Shown here: positions 12,868 to 23,003 of the stretch, piece after piece
Layout of the letters: every line of letters starts with the position of its first letter
How positions within the stretch are numbered: the stretch's first letter is position 1
Origin: Poronia punctata
Taxonomy: Eukaryota; Ascomycota; Sordariomycetes; Xylariales; Xylariaceae
Assembly (NCBI GenBank): GCA_022579005.1
Contig: MU401609.1
Location: forward strand, 31,609 to 95,608
Direction of reading: 5' to 3'
DNA length: 64,000 nucleotides
Notes under the pieces: generated by a model
Database searches by the model: none
What the model saw: only the letters and a program-made list of their open reading frames with translations
What the model was told of the DNA's origin: nothing
Made by a program: the position numbers and the translations under genes

Positions 12868-14892
12868 ATGGAGGTCTCACGCGGCCCCCCGAGGGTCAAG
12901 AACAAGGCGGCCGCGCCTATCCAGATCTCGGCTGAGCAGCTGCTCCGCGAGGCCGTCGACCGACAGGAGGGCGGCGTCCAAGCGCCTACACAACGTTTCG
13001 CCGATCTCGAAGAGCTGCACGAGTTCCAAGGGCGCAAGCGGAAGGAGTTTGAAGACTATGTCAGACGTAACAGGATTAACATGAACAATTGGACGCGCTA
13101 TGCCGCATGGGAGCTCGAGCAGAAGGAGTTCAAGCGCGCCCGTTCCATCTTTGAGCGGGCCTTGGACGTCGACGCCACCTCGGTTGTGCTTTGGATTCGA
13201 TACATCGAGGCCGAGATGAAGAACAGGAATATAAACCATGCCAGGAATCTCCTCGATCGTGCCGTCACCATTCTACCCAGGGTCGATAAGCTATGGTACA
13301 AATATGTATACATGGAAGAGATGCTGGGTAACATCCCCGGCACGCGCCAAGTCTTTGAGCGTTGGATGTCGTGGGAGCCCGACGAGGCCGCATGGAGCGC
13401 CTATATCAAGTTGGAGAAGCGCTACGGCGAATTTGAACGAGCAAGGGCCATCTTCGAGCGGTTCACAATCGTCCACCCCGAGCCACGGAATTGGATCAAA
13501 TGGGCCAAGTTCGAAGAGGAGTACGGCACGAGTGACCTGGTACGCGAGGTTTTCGGCGCCGCAGTCGAGGCTCTAGGCGACGAGTTTGTGGATGAGAGAT
13601 TATTCATTGCCTATGCGAGATTCGAGGCCAAGCTGAAAGAATATGAACGTGCGAGAGCCATCTACAAATATGCCCTGGACCGTCTCCCGCGTTCGAAATC
13701 CATGGGGCTGCACAAGGCTTACACGACTTTCGAGAAGCAGTATGGCGACAGAAATGGCGTCGAAGATGTGATATTGTCCAAGCGCAGGCGGATCTACGAA
13801 GACCAGATCAAGGAAAACCCAAAGAACTACGACACCTGGTTCGACTACGCCCGACTCGAGGAAACCTTGGGCGATCTGGATCGCGTCCGGGACGTGTACG
13901 AACGAGCTGTCGCACAGATCCCCCCCACCCAGGAAAAGAGGCATTGGCGGCGGTATATATACTTGTGGATCTTCTATGCGATATGGGAGGAGATGGAGGC
14001 AAAAGATATTGCCCGGGCTAGGCAGATCTATAAGCTATGTCTTGACCTCGTACCTCATAAGAAGTTCACGTTCTCCAAGGTGTGGTTGATGAAGGCACAG
14101 TTTGATATTCGCCAGGGCGATCTGACTACGGCACGAAAGACGCTAGGGCAGGCTATCGGCATGTGCCCCAAGGACAAGCTGTTCAAGGGTTACATAGAGT
14201 TGGAGTTGAAACTATTCGAGTTTGTGAGGTGCCGGAAACTTTACGAGAAGCACATCGAGTGGAACCCAGCCAACTGCCAGACGTGGATCAAATTCGCCGA
14301 GTTGGAGAGGGGACTGGACGATCTAGAGCGGACTAGGGCCATATTTGAACTTGCCATTGCCCAGCCCGTGTTGGACATGCCCGAGCTGCTGTGGAAAGCA
14401 TACATCGACTTTGAAGAAGAGGAGGGCGAGTACGACAAGACGCGCGACTTATACGAGCGCCTACTCGAAAAGACAGACCACGTCAAGGTCTGGATCAGCT
14501 ACGCGCACTTCGAAATCAACATTCCCGAAGACGAAGAGGAAGAGGAGGAAGAAGCCGAGGAGAAACCGGTAAGCGAGGAGGCCAAGGCACGGGCCCGCAA
14601 GGTGTTCGAGCGAGCCCACAAGAGCATGAAGGACAGGGAGCTCAAGGAGGAAAGGGTATCCCTCCTCAACGCCTGGTTATCATTCGAGCGCACGCACGGG
14701 GCCGAGGAGGACGTGGAGAAGGTACAGAAACAGATGCCGCGCAAGACGAAGCGCAGACGGAAGCTCGAAGACGACACCTTTGAGGAATACATCGACTACA
14801 TCTTCCCTGCCGACGACGAACAGAAGCAAGATATATCCAAGCTACTTGCCATGGCGTCTGCTTGGAAAGAAGGCGGCGGTACGTTCACCTGA
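12868..14892 (+). CDS. clf1: Pre-mRNA-splicing factor Clf1/Syf3 (crooked-neck-like, HAT repeats)
   Basis: A scaffold of the NineTeen (Prp19) complex that helps bring the tri-snRNP into the spliceosome. The frame is uninterrupted, 674 residues, which is the normal size for the family. The N-terminus carries the typical [20 protein letters not shown] block at residues 10-29. From about residue 74 the protein is an array of half-a-TPR (HAT) repeats, with the recurring pattern of W, then Y, then E, then RAR-IFERAL (for example [13 protein letters not shown] followed by ARSIFERAL). An acidic insertion lies at about 554-565. The C-terminus is basic ([11 protein letters not shown]), followed by the family's EEYIDYIFP. 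The start is clear: it has a CACC context and the conserved N-terminus follows. No intron is needed. The gene is head to head with prp31. Confidence 0.96.
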   Translation: MEVSRGPPRVKNKAAAPIQISAEQLLREAVDRQEGGVQAPTQRFADLEELHEFQGRKRKEFEDYVRRNRINMNNWTRYAAWELEQKEFKRARSIFERALDVDATSVVLWIRYIEAEMKNRNINHARNLLDRAVTILPRVDKLWYKYVYMEEMLGNIPGTRQVFERWMSWEPDEAAWSAYIKLEKRYGEFERARAIFERFTIVHPEPRNWIKWAKFEEEYGTSDLVREVFGAAVEALGDEFVDERLFIAYARFEAKLKEYERARAIYKYALDRLPRSKSMGLHKAYTTFEKQYGDRNGVEDVILSKRRRIYEDQIKENPKNYDTWFDYARLEETLGDLDRVRDVYERAVAQIPPTQEKRHWRRYIYLWIFYAIWEEMEAKDIARARQIYKLCLDLVPHKKFTFSKVWLMKAQFDIRQGDLTTARKTLGQAIGMCPKDKLFKGYIELELKLFEFVRCRKLYEKHIEWNPANCQTWIKFAELERGLDDLERTRAIFELAIAQPVLDMPELLWKAYIDFEEEEGEYDKTRDLYERLLEKTDHVKVWISYAHFEINIPEDEEEEEEEAEEKPVSEEAKARARKVFERAHKSMKDRELKEERVSLLNAWLSFERTHGAEEDVEKVQKQMPRKTKRRRKLEDDTFEEYIDYIFPADDEQKQDISKLLAMASAWKEGGGTFT

Positions 14893-17169
14893 GGGGTTGT
14901 TCAACAACTACCGTCACACTACATACATGTACCTTTATGCTTTTGCCTCCTTATTGGGATATTACGAACAGCTCATCCCTTGGAGGGAGCGATGTTTCAT
15001 ATACCTATGATAATACCATTACATTATGACTACGGTTTCCTTTGAACTTTTCCCTGTGTAGTTCTGGCATCATCTATTAATAACCTCAAGCTGGATTTAT
15101 TTGTATTTGACATAATATGATGCGAAAGTAAGAAAGCCGTCCATCCATGCCACCGTCCAGAGCTATACATATACCTATCCCTGATAGGACACGTTGCCCA
15201 AGAAACTATATCTTTAACAATCTTTTTTACACGTAAGCCCGCCGCCACGCGAGGATATACACGTGGGAGAGAGGAACTCGCAATAGACAACAACACACAC
15301 ACACACTCTCTCCCCTTTTGACCTCTTTCTCTACTACCTACCTACGATATAGTTAGCCCGGACCCACCTAAGATAGACGTTAAAATTCTACTACCTACGA
15401 TATACTGTGTATATACCCTTCCCAAACTCAAGGAAATTCAAATAACGTTACGAGTATAACACACTCCCAAGAAAAAGCCAAGGACGATCATCAATCAAGA
15501 TCGAGATCGAGATCTGATCCTAGGTTAGTTAAGTCTAGATATGTAAGAGAGCGGGGAACAAACAGGACAAATTACGAGGAATTCTACCTAGGTAATAATA
15601 CACACACACACACACACACACACACATTAACCCAACTACTAAAAAGGAGAGGGGGTTGGTTAACTTTACCTTTTATAACCACTTTACAAGTAATAGAAGA
15701 ACCAAAAAAAAATTATAATGCCAGGTATATGAGTACATATTATTATTTCGACTTCGAATTAGGTAAAGTTAGTGGTTGTTTGATTTACGACTGACTTATA
15801 TAGTAGGTAATCATAACAAGCCTTTGGTTCTTTTTGCCCAGTTTAGGTACCTATTAAGAGGTAGTAAACCTTAGGTAACTGATCAAAAGCAGGGTCATCC
15901 CTCCTGCATTTATGACCTCATCACATCTCCATCTAACCTACGAGCCCATACCTACTTGTACAAGAGCCCCGGGTTAGGTCTAGGTACCTATCCCCAGTTG
16001 GTTAAATATCAGTCATCTGACTATTGGAAATGCAATGCCTTATATAGAAAAAAATGGCGCATGAGCAGTCATTTGAATAGGTGTGCGTATGTCGATATCG
16101 GTACGTTCGTGCCTTTATAATATAGAAAAAATTGCCATTTCAAAGAAATCTCGATACAAAAGAGATATCGTAATTCGTTTTCGGGCTTCATTAGGTGGCC
16201 CCACGCCTGCCGACCCCCCGCCTGACGATCCTCAAAAGGCACAAAAGAAACATGTGGTATTATTATCGCAGCTGCAGCAAGAAATCAACCCGTCCATGCC
16301 GTCGCCAAAAATACCATTCCACCATCCCTTCAATTCCCCTCACCCTTGCGCCACATACAGCCCAACCGATGTGGCACATCGTCGCACGGGCATATGCTCG
16401 GGAAAGCCAATGAGAAATCGGGGTTTGGCTTCGTGAGAGATTTGTCGGAAAAACTGCACCCATACGCCTACTTACGGATCCGCTGGTAAATGGCGGGTCT
16501 GGGTTTGTGATCTTCCGGGATCTTCGGAAATCGAACAATAATTGCGGTTTCGTGATATGTCAGTATTGGGGGCATACGTAACACATCGAACCCCCCCTTG
16601 CGTCATTTTGGAGGTATTGCTTTGTCGTCCGTTTTTTTTTTTATTCCTCTCCCCCCTGGCCAGAAACCCTGTCGACCGCTTACGCCCCTCCTCGATATTA
16701 TTACCGGTCGTGGCGGTGTGAACGATGTCCATCTATCACAACTCAGAAAAATCAGTGATATGTTTCTTGAAAGTGCCAAGGAAATTGAAAACAAAACCAA
16801 AAGGCAAATCGCTATTCTGTAGCTATATTTCTGGGATAACAGCACATCAGCCGACTTAGGCAGCGCCAGGGACTGCGCTCGTCTCGAATGGTCTTGCTCT
16901 AAACCCTTGAAGAAACTCTTTTGCAGGTGAGGCCAAATCCCAACGCCGTAGCGAAAAGCATAAAAGGATGAAGCAAATCGTCAAATCAATCGTAAGTTCA
17001 TGACAAGACAGACGCGTACGAGTACAACAGCAGGTAGTAGAGTAGTTCGTAGGCGCCACCTCATTTACAACGCACAAATGTGAAACCCCCGATGAGTGAC
17101 CAGACGTAATCATTGAGGGGAGACCCAATCACATAGTGAATGCTTTGGGGTAGAAGTTGTGGGTAGGCC
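14893..17169. other. Intergenic region between clf1 and the DUF3824 gene
   Basis: The two flanking genes converge here, so both 3' untranslated regions lie inside. The middle part (15300-15880) is AT-rich and carries TACCTA motifs and a CA microsatellite. One frame, at 16598-16822 on the plus strand, ends in a helical-looking stretch (ISDMFLESAKEIENKTKRQ), but nothing supports a gene around it. Confidence 0.55.
15601..15626. repeat. (CA)13 microsatellite
   Basis: An uninterrupted run of CA dinucleotides in AT-rich intergenic DNA. Confidence 0.95.
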
Positions 17170-19329
17170 TCAATGACTGTCGTAACCGCCTATGGGCGGC
17201 GCAGGTAAGGCAGCCGCATAGGGGTTCCCGTCTGCGTATCGGGGCCCATCGACGTAGCGACGCGGCCGCGCCGGGGACGATGTAGACCGCCCATCGGCTG
17301 GATAGCGGCCGCCGCCATCTCCGTTGATGCGCTTAAGCTTCTCCATGCGTTTCTCGTGGCGCCTCTCTCTCTCCTTCTTCCACTCATTGATCGACTTGGC
17401 CTGTTCTCGAGCCTCCTTGAGCTCCGAGAACGCACCTTTGACGCCTAGCGCAGCGATGCCGACCGAAGCCGCATCTTGCAGGATGGCTTTCGACTTGAGC
17501 TTCTTGGCCTCTTGTGGACTGAGTTTGCCCTGGGCTACTGCCTTGTGTCTTGCGTTTCTCGCCTCCATGCTCTGGTACACGTTATGCGCCGCGTGTATCG
17601 TGGCGACCGTTGCCAAGCCGGTTGTGATGAGTTGTTTCCGCCGCATTTTGCCCGTCATCTTCCTATCCGAGTCCGAATCTCCTAAATCACTGCTGGAAAC
17701 AGAACTTGACCTACCTCCTCGAGAATTTGACTGGCTACGGTCGCGGTCATGGCTTCCGCGCGGTCGATCATCGTAGTAATCGTCATCCGGGCCCTTTCCT
17801 CCCCTCATGTAATGAAAGTCGTCATCGTCGCCGTAATGACTGCTCGAACGGCGGCGGCCACCCCCTCGAGCCGATGAACGATCATCGTAATAGCGATCGT
17901 CACGTCGCTCATCTCTTTCATCTCGTTCATCTTCCCCATCGCCTAGACCGATCTTGGCGAGACCGCGTCGGACCATGCTGCGGCTGCGGCTACGTTTCCG
18001 AGGCGACGGACTTCGGCTACCATACGAATCGTAACTACGGCGAGACCGAGACCGGGATCGCGAACGGCTTCGATCGACTAGCTTCTTAGCACCGAGAGCA
18101 CCTATTCCGGCCGTAGCCAATGCTGCGAGACCAGGTCCTCGGCTTCGACTGCCTGAGCGGGCGCGGGATCGCGATCGGCTCCTGCCGGTGGCGCGATCCT
18201 CTTCGATATCCTTTCGTGGTCCATTGATAACGCGATTTCCAACAAGACCACCTATGACTGACTCAACCAAGTGTCGTGTGCCATCTTTCGTAGGATCGTG
18301 AGCGGCATCGATAGCGGCAGCGCCAGCAGCGGCCGTCATAACACGCTTCATCTTCTCTCCTTTCCAGCCACCAGGTTCTTTCGCGACACGGAATGCCTCG
18401 GCGGCACCGGCAACCAGAGATGCCTTGGCGGCCTTCTGCATTCTAGCCGTTGGCGTATCGCGGGATCGATGCGAGTCAGGACTACCACCCCGGCTTCGGC
18501 CCTTCGGCCCACGGCTTCTGTCGTCGTCGGAGTCGCCTCCTCCTCCGCCGCCAGTAAGCGCTTTTATTGCCCCGCCAAGCCCAGCAGCGGAAAGAGCGCT
18601 CTCCAGGAACGACTTGCTACGCTTGCGGGTTCTTGGGTCGTCCTCATCTTCGTCCGAGTAGTACTCGAGTAGGCGGCCATCACGTCCTTTGTGGACAACA
18701 TACGTCGACTTCTTCTCCTCCTTGGACTTATGTTTATTGTAAAGGTCGGCGCCCTGGTAGCCGGCAAACGCACCAGCTGCGCCGAGCGCGGCGGTGGCGG
18801 CTATGTTGCGCTCGACCTCGCCGTGTTTTTCTTTGCCCTCACGGCGATCCCATACTTCTTTGGCGCCGGCAGCGATGATGCCACCGGCAACGGCGGCTAT
18901 AATCTTCTCCTGCTTACTCAGCGCGTTTTTGCGCCTCCTCTCTTCCTCCTCGTAGTAGACGCTGGCGGGTTTCTTGCCACGGGAAGAGGCTTTGTCGTAC
19001 GCGTGGCGGGCATCACGGTTATAATAGTAGTCGTCGGGGCCTGGCTCGGCAGATCTGGCCCTGCGAATATCCCGCGAGTACCCAGGAGGCGGGAAATCCC
19101 GCCTCACCTCTTCAATGGAAACGTCGCTGTCCTCCCGAGGGCGACGGACAAGATCCCGGCTCGAAGGATGTAGTTTGTAGTATGTGTCTTGGGTTTCGAC
19201 ATAGCGTTCTCCCCTATCTCCTCTATCACCCCTATCACCTCTGTCGTGGCGGTCGTCATAGTACCGACGGGAATGATGATGACGTTCGCGTGGTGGGGCA
19301 AGATTATCATATGGGTCGTAAGCCGACAT
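17170..19329 (-). CDS. DUF3824-type RS/Gly-rich fungal protein of unknown function
   Basis: A single-exon gene of 719 residues. I start it at the ATG at 19329 (MSAYDPYDNLAPP); the frame stays open upstream but only through a TTG. The sequence is a mosaic. A charged N-terminus has RGD/DRGDRG repeats at about 30-40. Several small Ala/Gly-rich hydrophobic helices resemble glycine zippers (IIAAVAGGIIAAGAKEVW at about 143-160; AATAALGAAGAFAGYQGA; LAALATAGIGALGAKKL). Between them are RS dipeptide blocks (near 390-405 and 430-460), acidic-aromatic blocks such as DDDYYDDRP, and a C-terminal charged coiled-coil-like stretch (SINEWKKERERRHEKRMEKLKR). This architecture is typical of the DUF3824 family, which is confined to filamentous ascomycetes and has no known function. 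The RS blocks could suggest RNA binding or condensate behaviour, while the Ala/Gly helices suggest membrane contact. Neither is shown here. Confidence 0.85.
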   Translation of the reverse strand: MSAYDPYDNLAPPRERHHHSRRYYDDRHDRGDRGDRGDRGERYVETQDTYYKLHPSSRDLVRRPREDSDVSIEEVRRDFPPPGYSRDIRRARSAEPGPDDYYYNRDARHAYDKASSRGKKPASVYYEEEERRRKNALSKQEKIIAAVAGGIIAAGAKEVWDRREGKEKHGEVERNIAATAALGAAGAFAGYQGADLYNKHKSKEEKKSTYVVHKGRDGRLLEYYSDEDEDDPRTRKRSKSFLESALSAAGLGGAIKALTGGGGGGDSDDDRSRGPKGRSRGGSPDSHRSRDTPTARMQKAAKASLVAGAAEAFRVAKEPGGWKGEKMKRVMTAAAGAAAIDAAHDPTKDGTRHLVESVIGGLVGNRVINGPRKDIEEDRATGRSRSRSRARSGSRSRGPGLAALATAGIGALGAKKLVDRSRSRSRSRSRRSYDSYGSRSPSPRKRSRSRSMVRRGLAKIGLGDGEDERDERDERRDDRYYDDRSSARGGGRRRSSSHYGDDDDFHYMRGGKGPDDDYYDDRPRGSHDRDRSQSNSRGGRSSSVSSSDLGDSDSDRKMTGKMRRKQLITTGLATVATIHAAHNVYQSMEARNARHKAVAQGKLSPQEAKKLKSKAILQDAASVGIAALGVKGAFSELKEAREQAKSINEWKKERERRHEKRMEKLKRINGDGGGRYPADGRSTSSPARPRRYVDGPRYADGNPYAAALPAPPIGGYDSH

Positions 19330-22300
19330 GGCAAACAAATCTCCCTCGAACTAGTTTGACTATATCTTTTGTTTTGACGTTCGGGATTCTCAGTCTAACA
19401 AACTCTAAATTGAGACTGTTCGAGATAAAGTTTGTTAAGTTTGTGAGTTGGTTTGATTTATGAGTAACGGTCTCGACGAAGAGGTGGGGGGGGGCTGGGG
19501 GGTGAGACGGGAGGGGGGGCGAAATCAGGTATGCGCAGAGGTACCTAGGTATGTGACTAATCGAGAAAGGTATGTACACGTAGTACGTGAAACTAAGGCG
19601 AAGAAGCTTAATGGGAATGCACAACCACACCATGTCTAGTCTACATACGTACATGTATGATTCTCTTGCCTTTTACCGTAGTAACTAGACCTACGGCCAA
19701 ATTAGTTGGTTGGCAAAGGCACTCCCTGGTTTCGTTGGCCACCGTCTACCTAGTCTACCGATACGATAAGTACTCGACTGAAGGCGAAAGGCGGGCACGG
19801 CGGGGTGCAAAATAACCTCTCCGAGAGAACCACTAATCTGGAGTCCTGGACTCTGTTGGGAGTAGGTACATTAGGTACCTATCTGCCCTGTGGCCCCAGA
19901 TTCTGTACCGTGACGTAACAGTTGGGGTTTCTAGAAGCTGGCTGTGGCAGTGCAGGACACCGCTGTATCCACTTGGACCTAAACCATTCCAAGCGACCAA
20001 GATCTCATTATATTCTCCTGAAAGAGTACGTGTAGGCGGCCCCGGCACCGGCTACTCCGTTCATTCGACGGCTTACCACGTCCGAACGGCCCAAGACAAT
20101 GTGTCTATTACATGTACGAGAATCGACGTACGCAGCTAATACACTGCGCCTCAAAAACAAGTTAACAAGGCTCTGGTTTGCTCCCTGATCTCCTACTATG
20201 GAGCAAATGGGTGTCCGATTCTACGAGTACGATTGACATGTTTAAACCCCATAAACATAGTGGCTCTTTCAATATTTCCACCATTATCATCCCCAGCAAG
20301 TCGAGACTCTCTAGTGAGCCTTGCGGTCTTCTTATCTAACAATCGGGCAAAGGACGGAAAGGCGCATAAGGCGCTTCCCTGCCCGTAGGCCTAATACCTT
20401 TTCTGTGGTTATTCGCCTCGTTTTTTGCCCAACCGAGTTCCTGCAGTTCGGCAACCGACATATAAAACATCCCGAAATACTACCTACTGCCTACCTAATA
20501 CACTTTCTATCTGGAGTTATAGCTGCATAGGAGCCCTCCGACCTATAATAAGCAAACCGGCTCTATCTTTTACCTACGTGTCTGTTTCGCCTTGACAAGA
20601 GAACTAGATTTTTAATATTCTGCCCACAATCCCGGCAGCACCATCGCATCATGTGCATGGGCTGAATAAACACCTTAACCTACTTAGCAGCCCTAGTTAG
20701 TACCCTCTCTACCCAGAAGTAGGGTTGCACCTCGTGCATAAAAACGTAAGCCGTAAAACTCACACGTGGACTCATAGAAATGGATGGTATCCTCTGACAA
20801 CCCCCCTCAAGCTTGCTTACATGGTCTAGGTAGGGGGTGAGTAGTCTAGGTTGTCTTATTCGGCATGCTATGAGTATCCCCTACACCATTCATTTACTTT
20901 CAGGCTGGCTTTCTCTTCACTTCTAACCGTTAGGTAGATAATGCTGCAAAATCACAAGCCACAAAGCCAGACTCGGTCCCACCTATCTAGCCTATCGACC
21001 TATGCATGTGGCTTGGTCCAACATCTCGGTCCTCGCTCTTACATATACGCCCCGCAGCGGTAGCACAGCCTCATATCTTAGACCCGGTGTCTCCGGATAA
21101 TAAGAGCACAATAATGTCTCTGGCAAACCATGGGGTGTATACTGTAGTCCTCAAACAAACAAACAAACACAAGCAGCCATCATAATGTAACACCATATCG
21201 TTTTCTCGCGCACGTCTACAGGTGTCACAACTACAACAAAATTAAATATATAGGTGACACGGGAAAAGAATGTGTGATATGAACCCCATTCCTCTTCGCA
21301 CCCTGCGAGGCAATATTTCCCGCCCGGGGAAGGAGGGAAGAGTAGGTAGGTACCTAATAAAGGGGCCGGGGATTTTCGTGTTCTGCCTCATTAACTGCAA
21401 GAAACCTACTCGTAGTCTACCTAGGTTAGGTTCAATGCAGGCGCATGAAGATTACCGGCGTGGCTCTCTTCCCCCTCTCCCTTTTTCTGACTATGTATTT
21501 ATGTGTTCGGTTGAATATATTTTCGACGTTCACATTGTCGAGGAACGCAATGGAATTGGAAACAAGAGACAAACACGGGCCTTGGCTCTCGGGAGAAGTG
21601 ATCTCCAAGAAAACACCGGTATATAATATATAAAACATGCTATTATCCGAGCAGCATAGTGTTATAAGTCGACTGGACATGCGGCCTTAATACATACGAC
21701 AGAACCCCTGGCACGTTCGTCACCTTTTCACCATATTCTACTATTATCTCTCCCTGGCTATCCTGTCATGTTATGTATATGAGAGGACGTGGCATGAAGT
21801 GGAACGAACATATCACATATTACACTCGAGTACAAGACACCACATCGTCGCCTACATCACACAGTCCGGCTATTGCCTTTTTTTTCCCTTTTATTCTTTT
21901 CTGTTAATCCCTAATACTAGTACAATGATCGCAACGCGTAGATGCGTTTCAGGTGGTACTTTTGTTTTCCGCCGCCTGGCACAAATGTCTAATAAAGCGT
22001 GTTCCCTTTCCCGCAGCGCCTTTATGCGAACTAGAACACCAACCCCCACCGAAATGTAAATGCGAGAAAACCAACAGCGGAGGCCCATCCTGCCTAACTA
22101 CGAGAAGCTGAGGCGATGTTAGGTCGATGCACGTGCAACATGCTCGTCACATGCGAGATCTGTAACCGCAGTAGACATCCAGGATGGCCAACAAGCCCTC
22201 AAAGGTAGCATCATGCCAACCGTACCGTACACGGCGACATGTTTTTCCCTGGGACAGATGACCGCGCCCCGTAGGCACGGCTGGTTTCATCTGAACTGCT

Positions 22301-23003
22301 AGCCCGACTTGTCTAGTCAGACCTAGACCACCCGCTGAAGGAAATTGAATCCCAAAAAGTCAATTCAAGAGACTCGAGGATAATGAAGTAGCAACTTGCC
22401 CCCCGCTCTTGTCGTCTCCCGGCAAATGTTCCGGGTGATGTCATCGTACGTCTTCGTGCAGGCCCGGTGCGTGTCATCTAACCATATCGTCTATTCGTTA
22501 AGCAAGCTGAAAATGCACTATTGCTTGCTCAGTTGTCCGTCGACTCCTGTCGCGGCCCTTAAAAGGAAAGGACGAGCCACATTGTTTCTCGTGAGCGTTG
22601 TCTCGTTGCCCAGAACCTTAGCACCTCCGATGGCTCCATCCCAATACCAGCCAACTGTCATCAAGACATGCAGCTGTCCCCGACGCCGCTAGAAAACAGC
22701 AGTACCACCTAGGGGTTGGGTATATGTGTAACAAACAATAACTGTTTGCATTGAGGCAGCTAACAATCGTTGTTGTGAACTCTCTTGAAACTTTGGCATT
22801 TTGCAGCCGACAAGAGACCGCCCTGAAGACCGCCCTGATGAAGATCGATCCGAGCTTTGCGCGTGTTGCCTTAAACTGAGAATAATTGGAAAATTGGATT
22901 GTCCTGCGGACATTCTGATCCTCTTTGGGATGCAACCTCAGTTGCTCATCCCAGCAGGGGAACAACCCGCCGAAGGGTCGAACGGGTACGCCCCTGCTCT
23001 TGC
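19330..23003. other. Intergenic region between the DUF3824 gene and the La-motif gene
   Basis: 3.7 kb that holds the promoter of the DUF3824 gene (right of 19330) and the 3' untranslated region of the La-motif gene (left of 23004), since both genes are on the minus strand. A G-rich run lies at about 19486-19520. TACCTA motifs recur. No frame inside is recognisable. Confidence 0.55.

Noticed and set aside
16598..16822. Frame ending in a helical segment, considered as a terminal exon
   Set aside because: No upstream exon, no conserved motif, and the flanking DNA is compatible with convergent 3' regions.
19326..19338. Start of the DUF3824 protein three codons upstream
   Set aside because: The codon at that point is TTG; the first ATG in frame is at 19329 and gives the family-like N-terminus.
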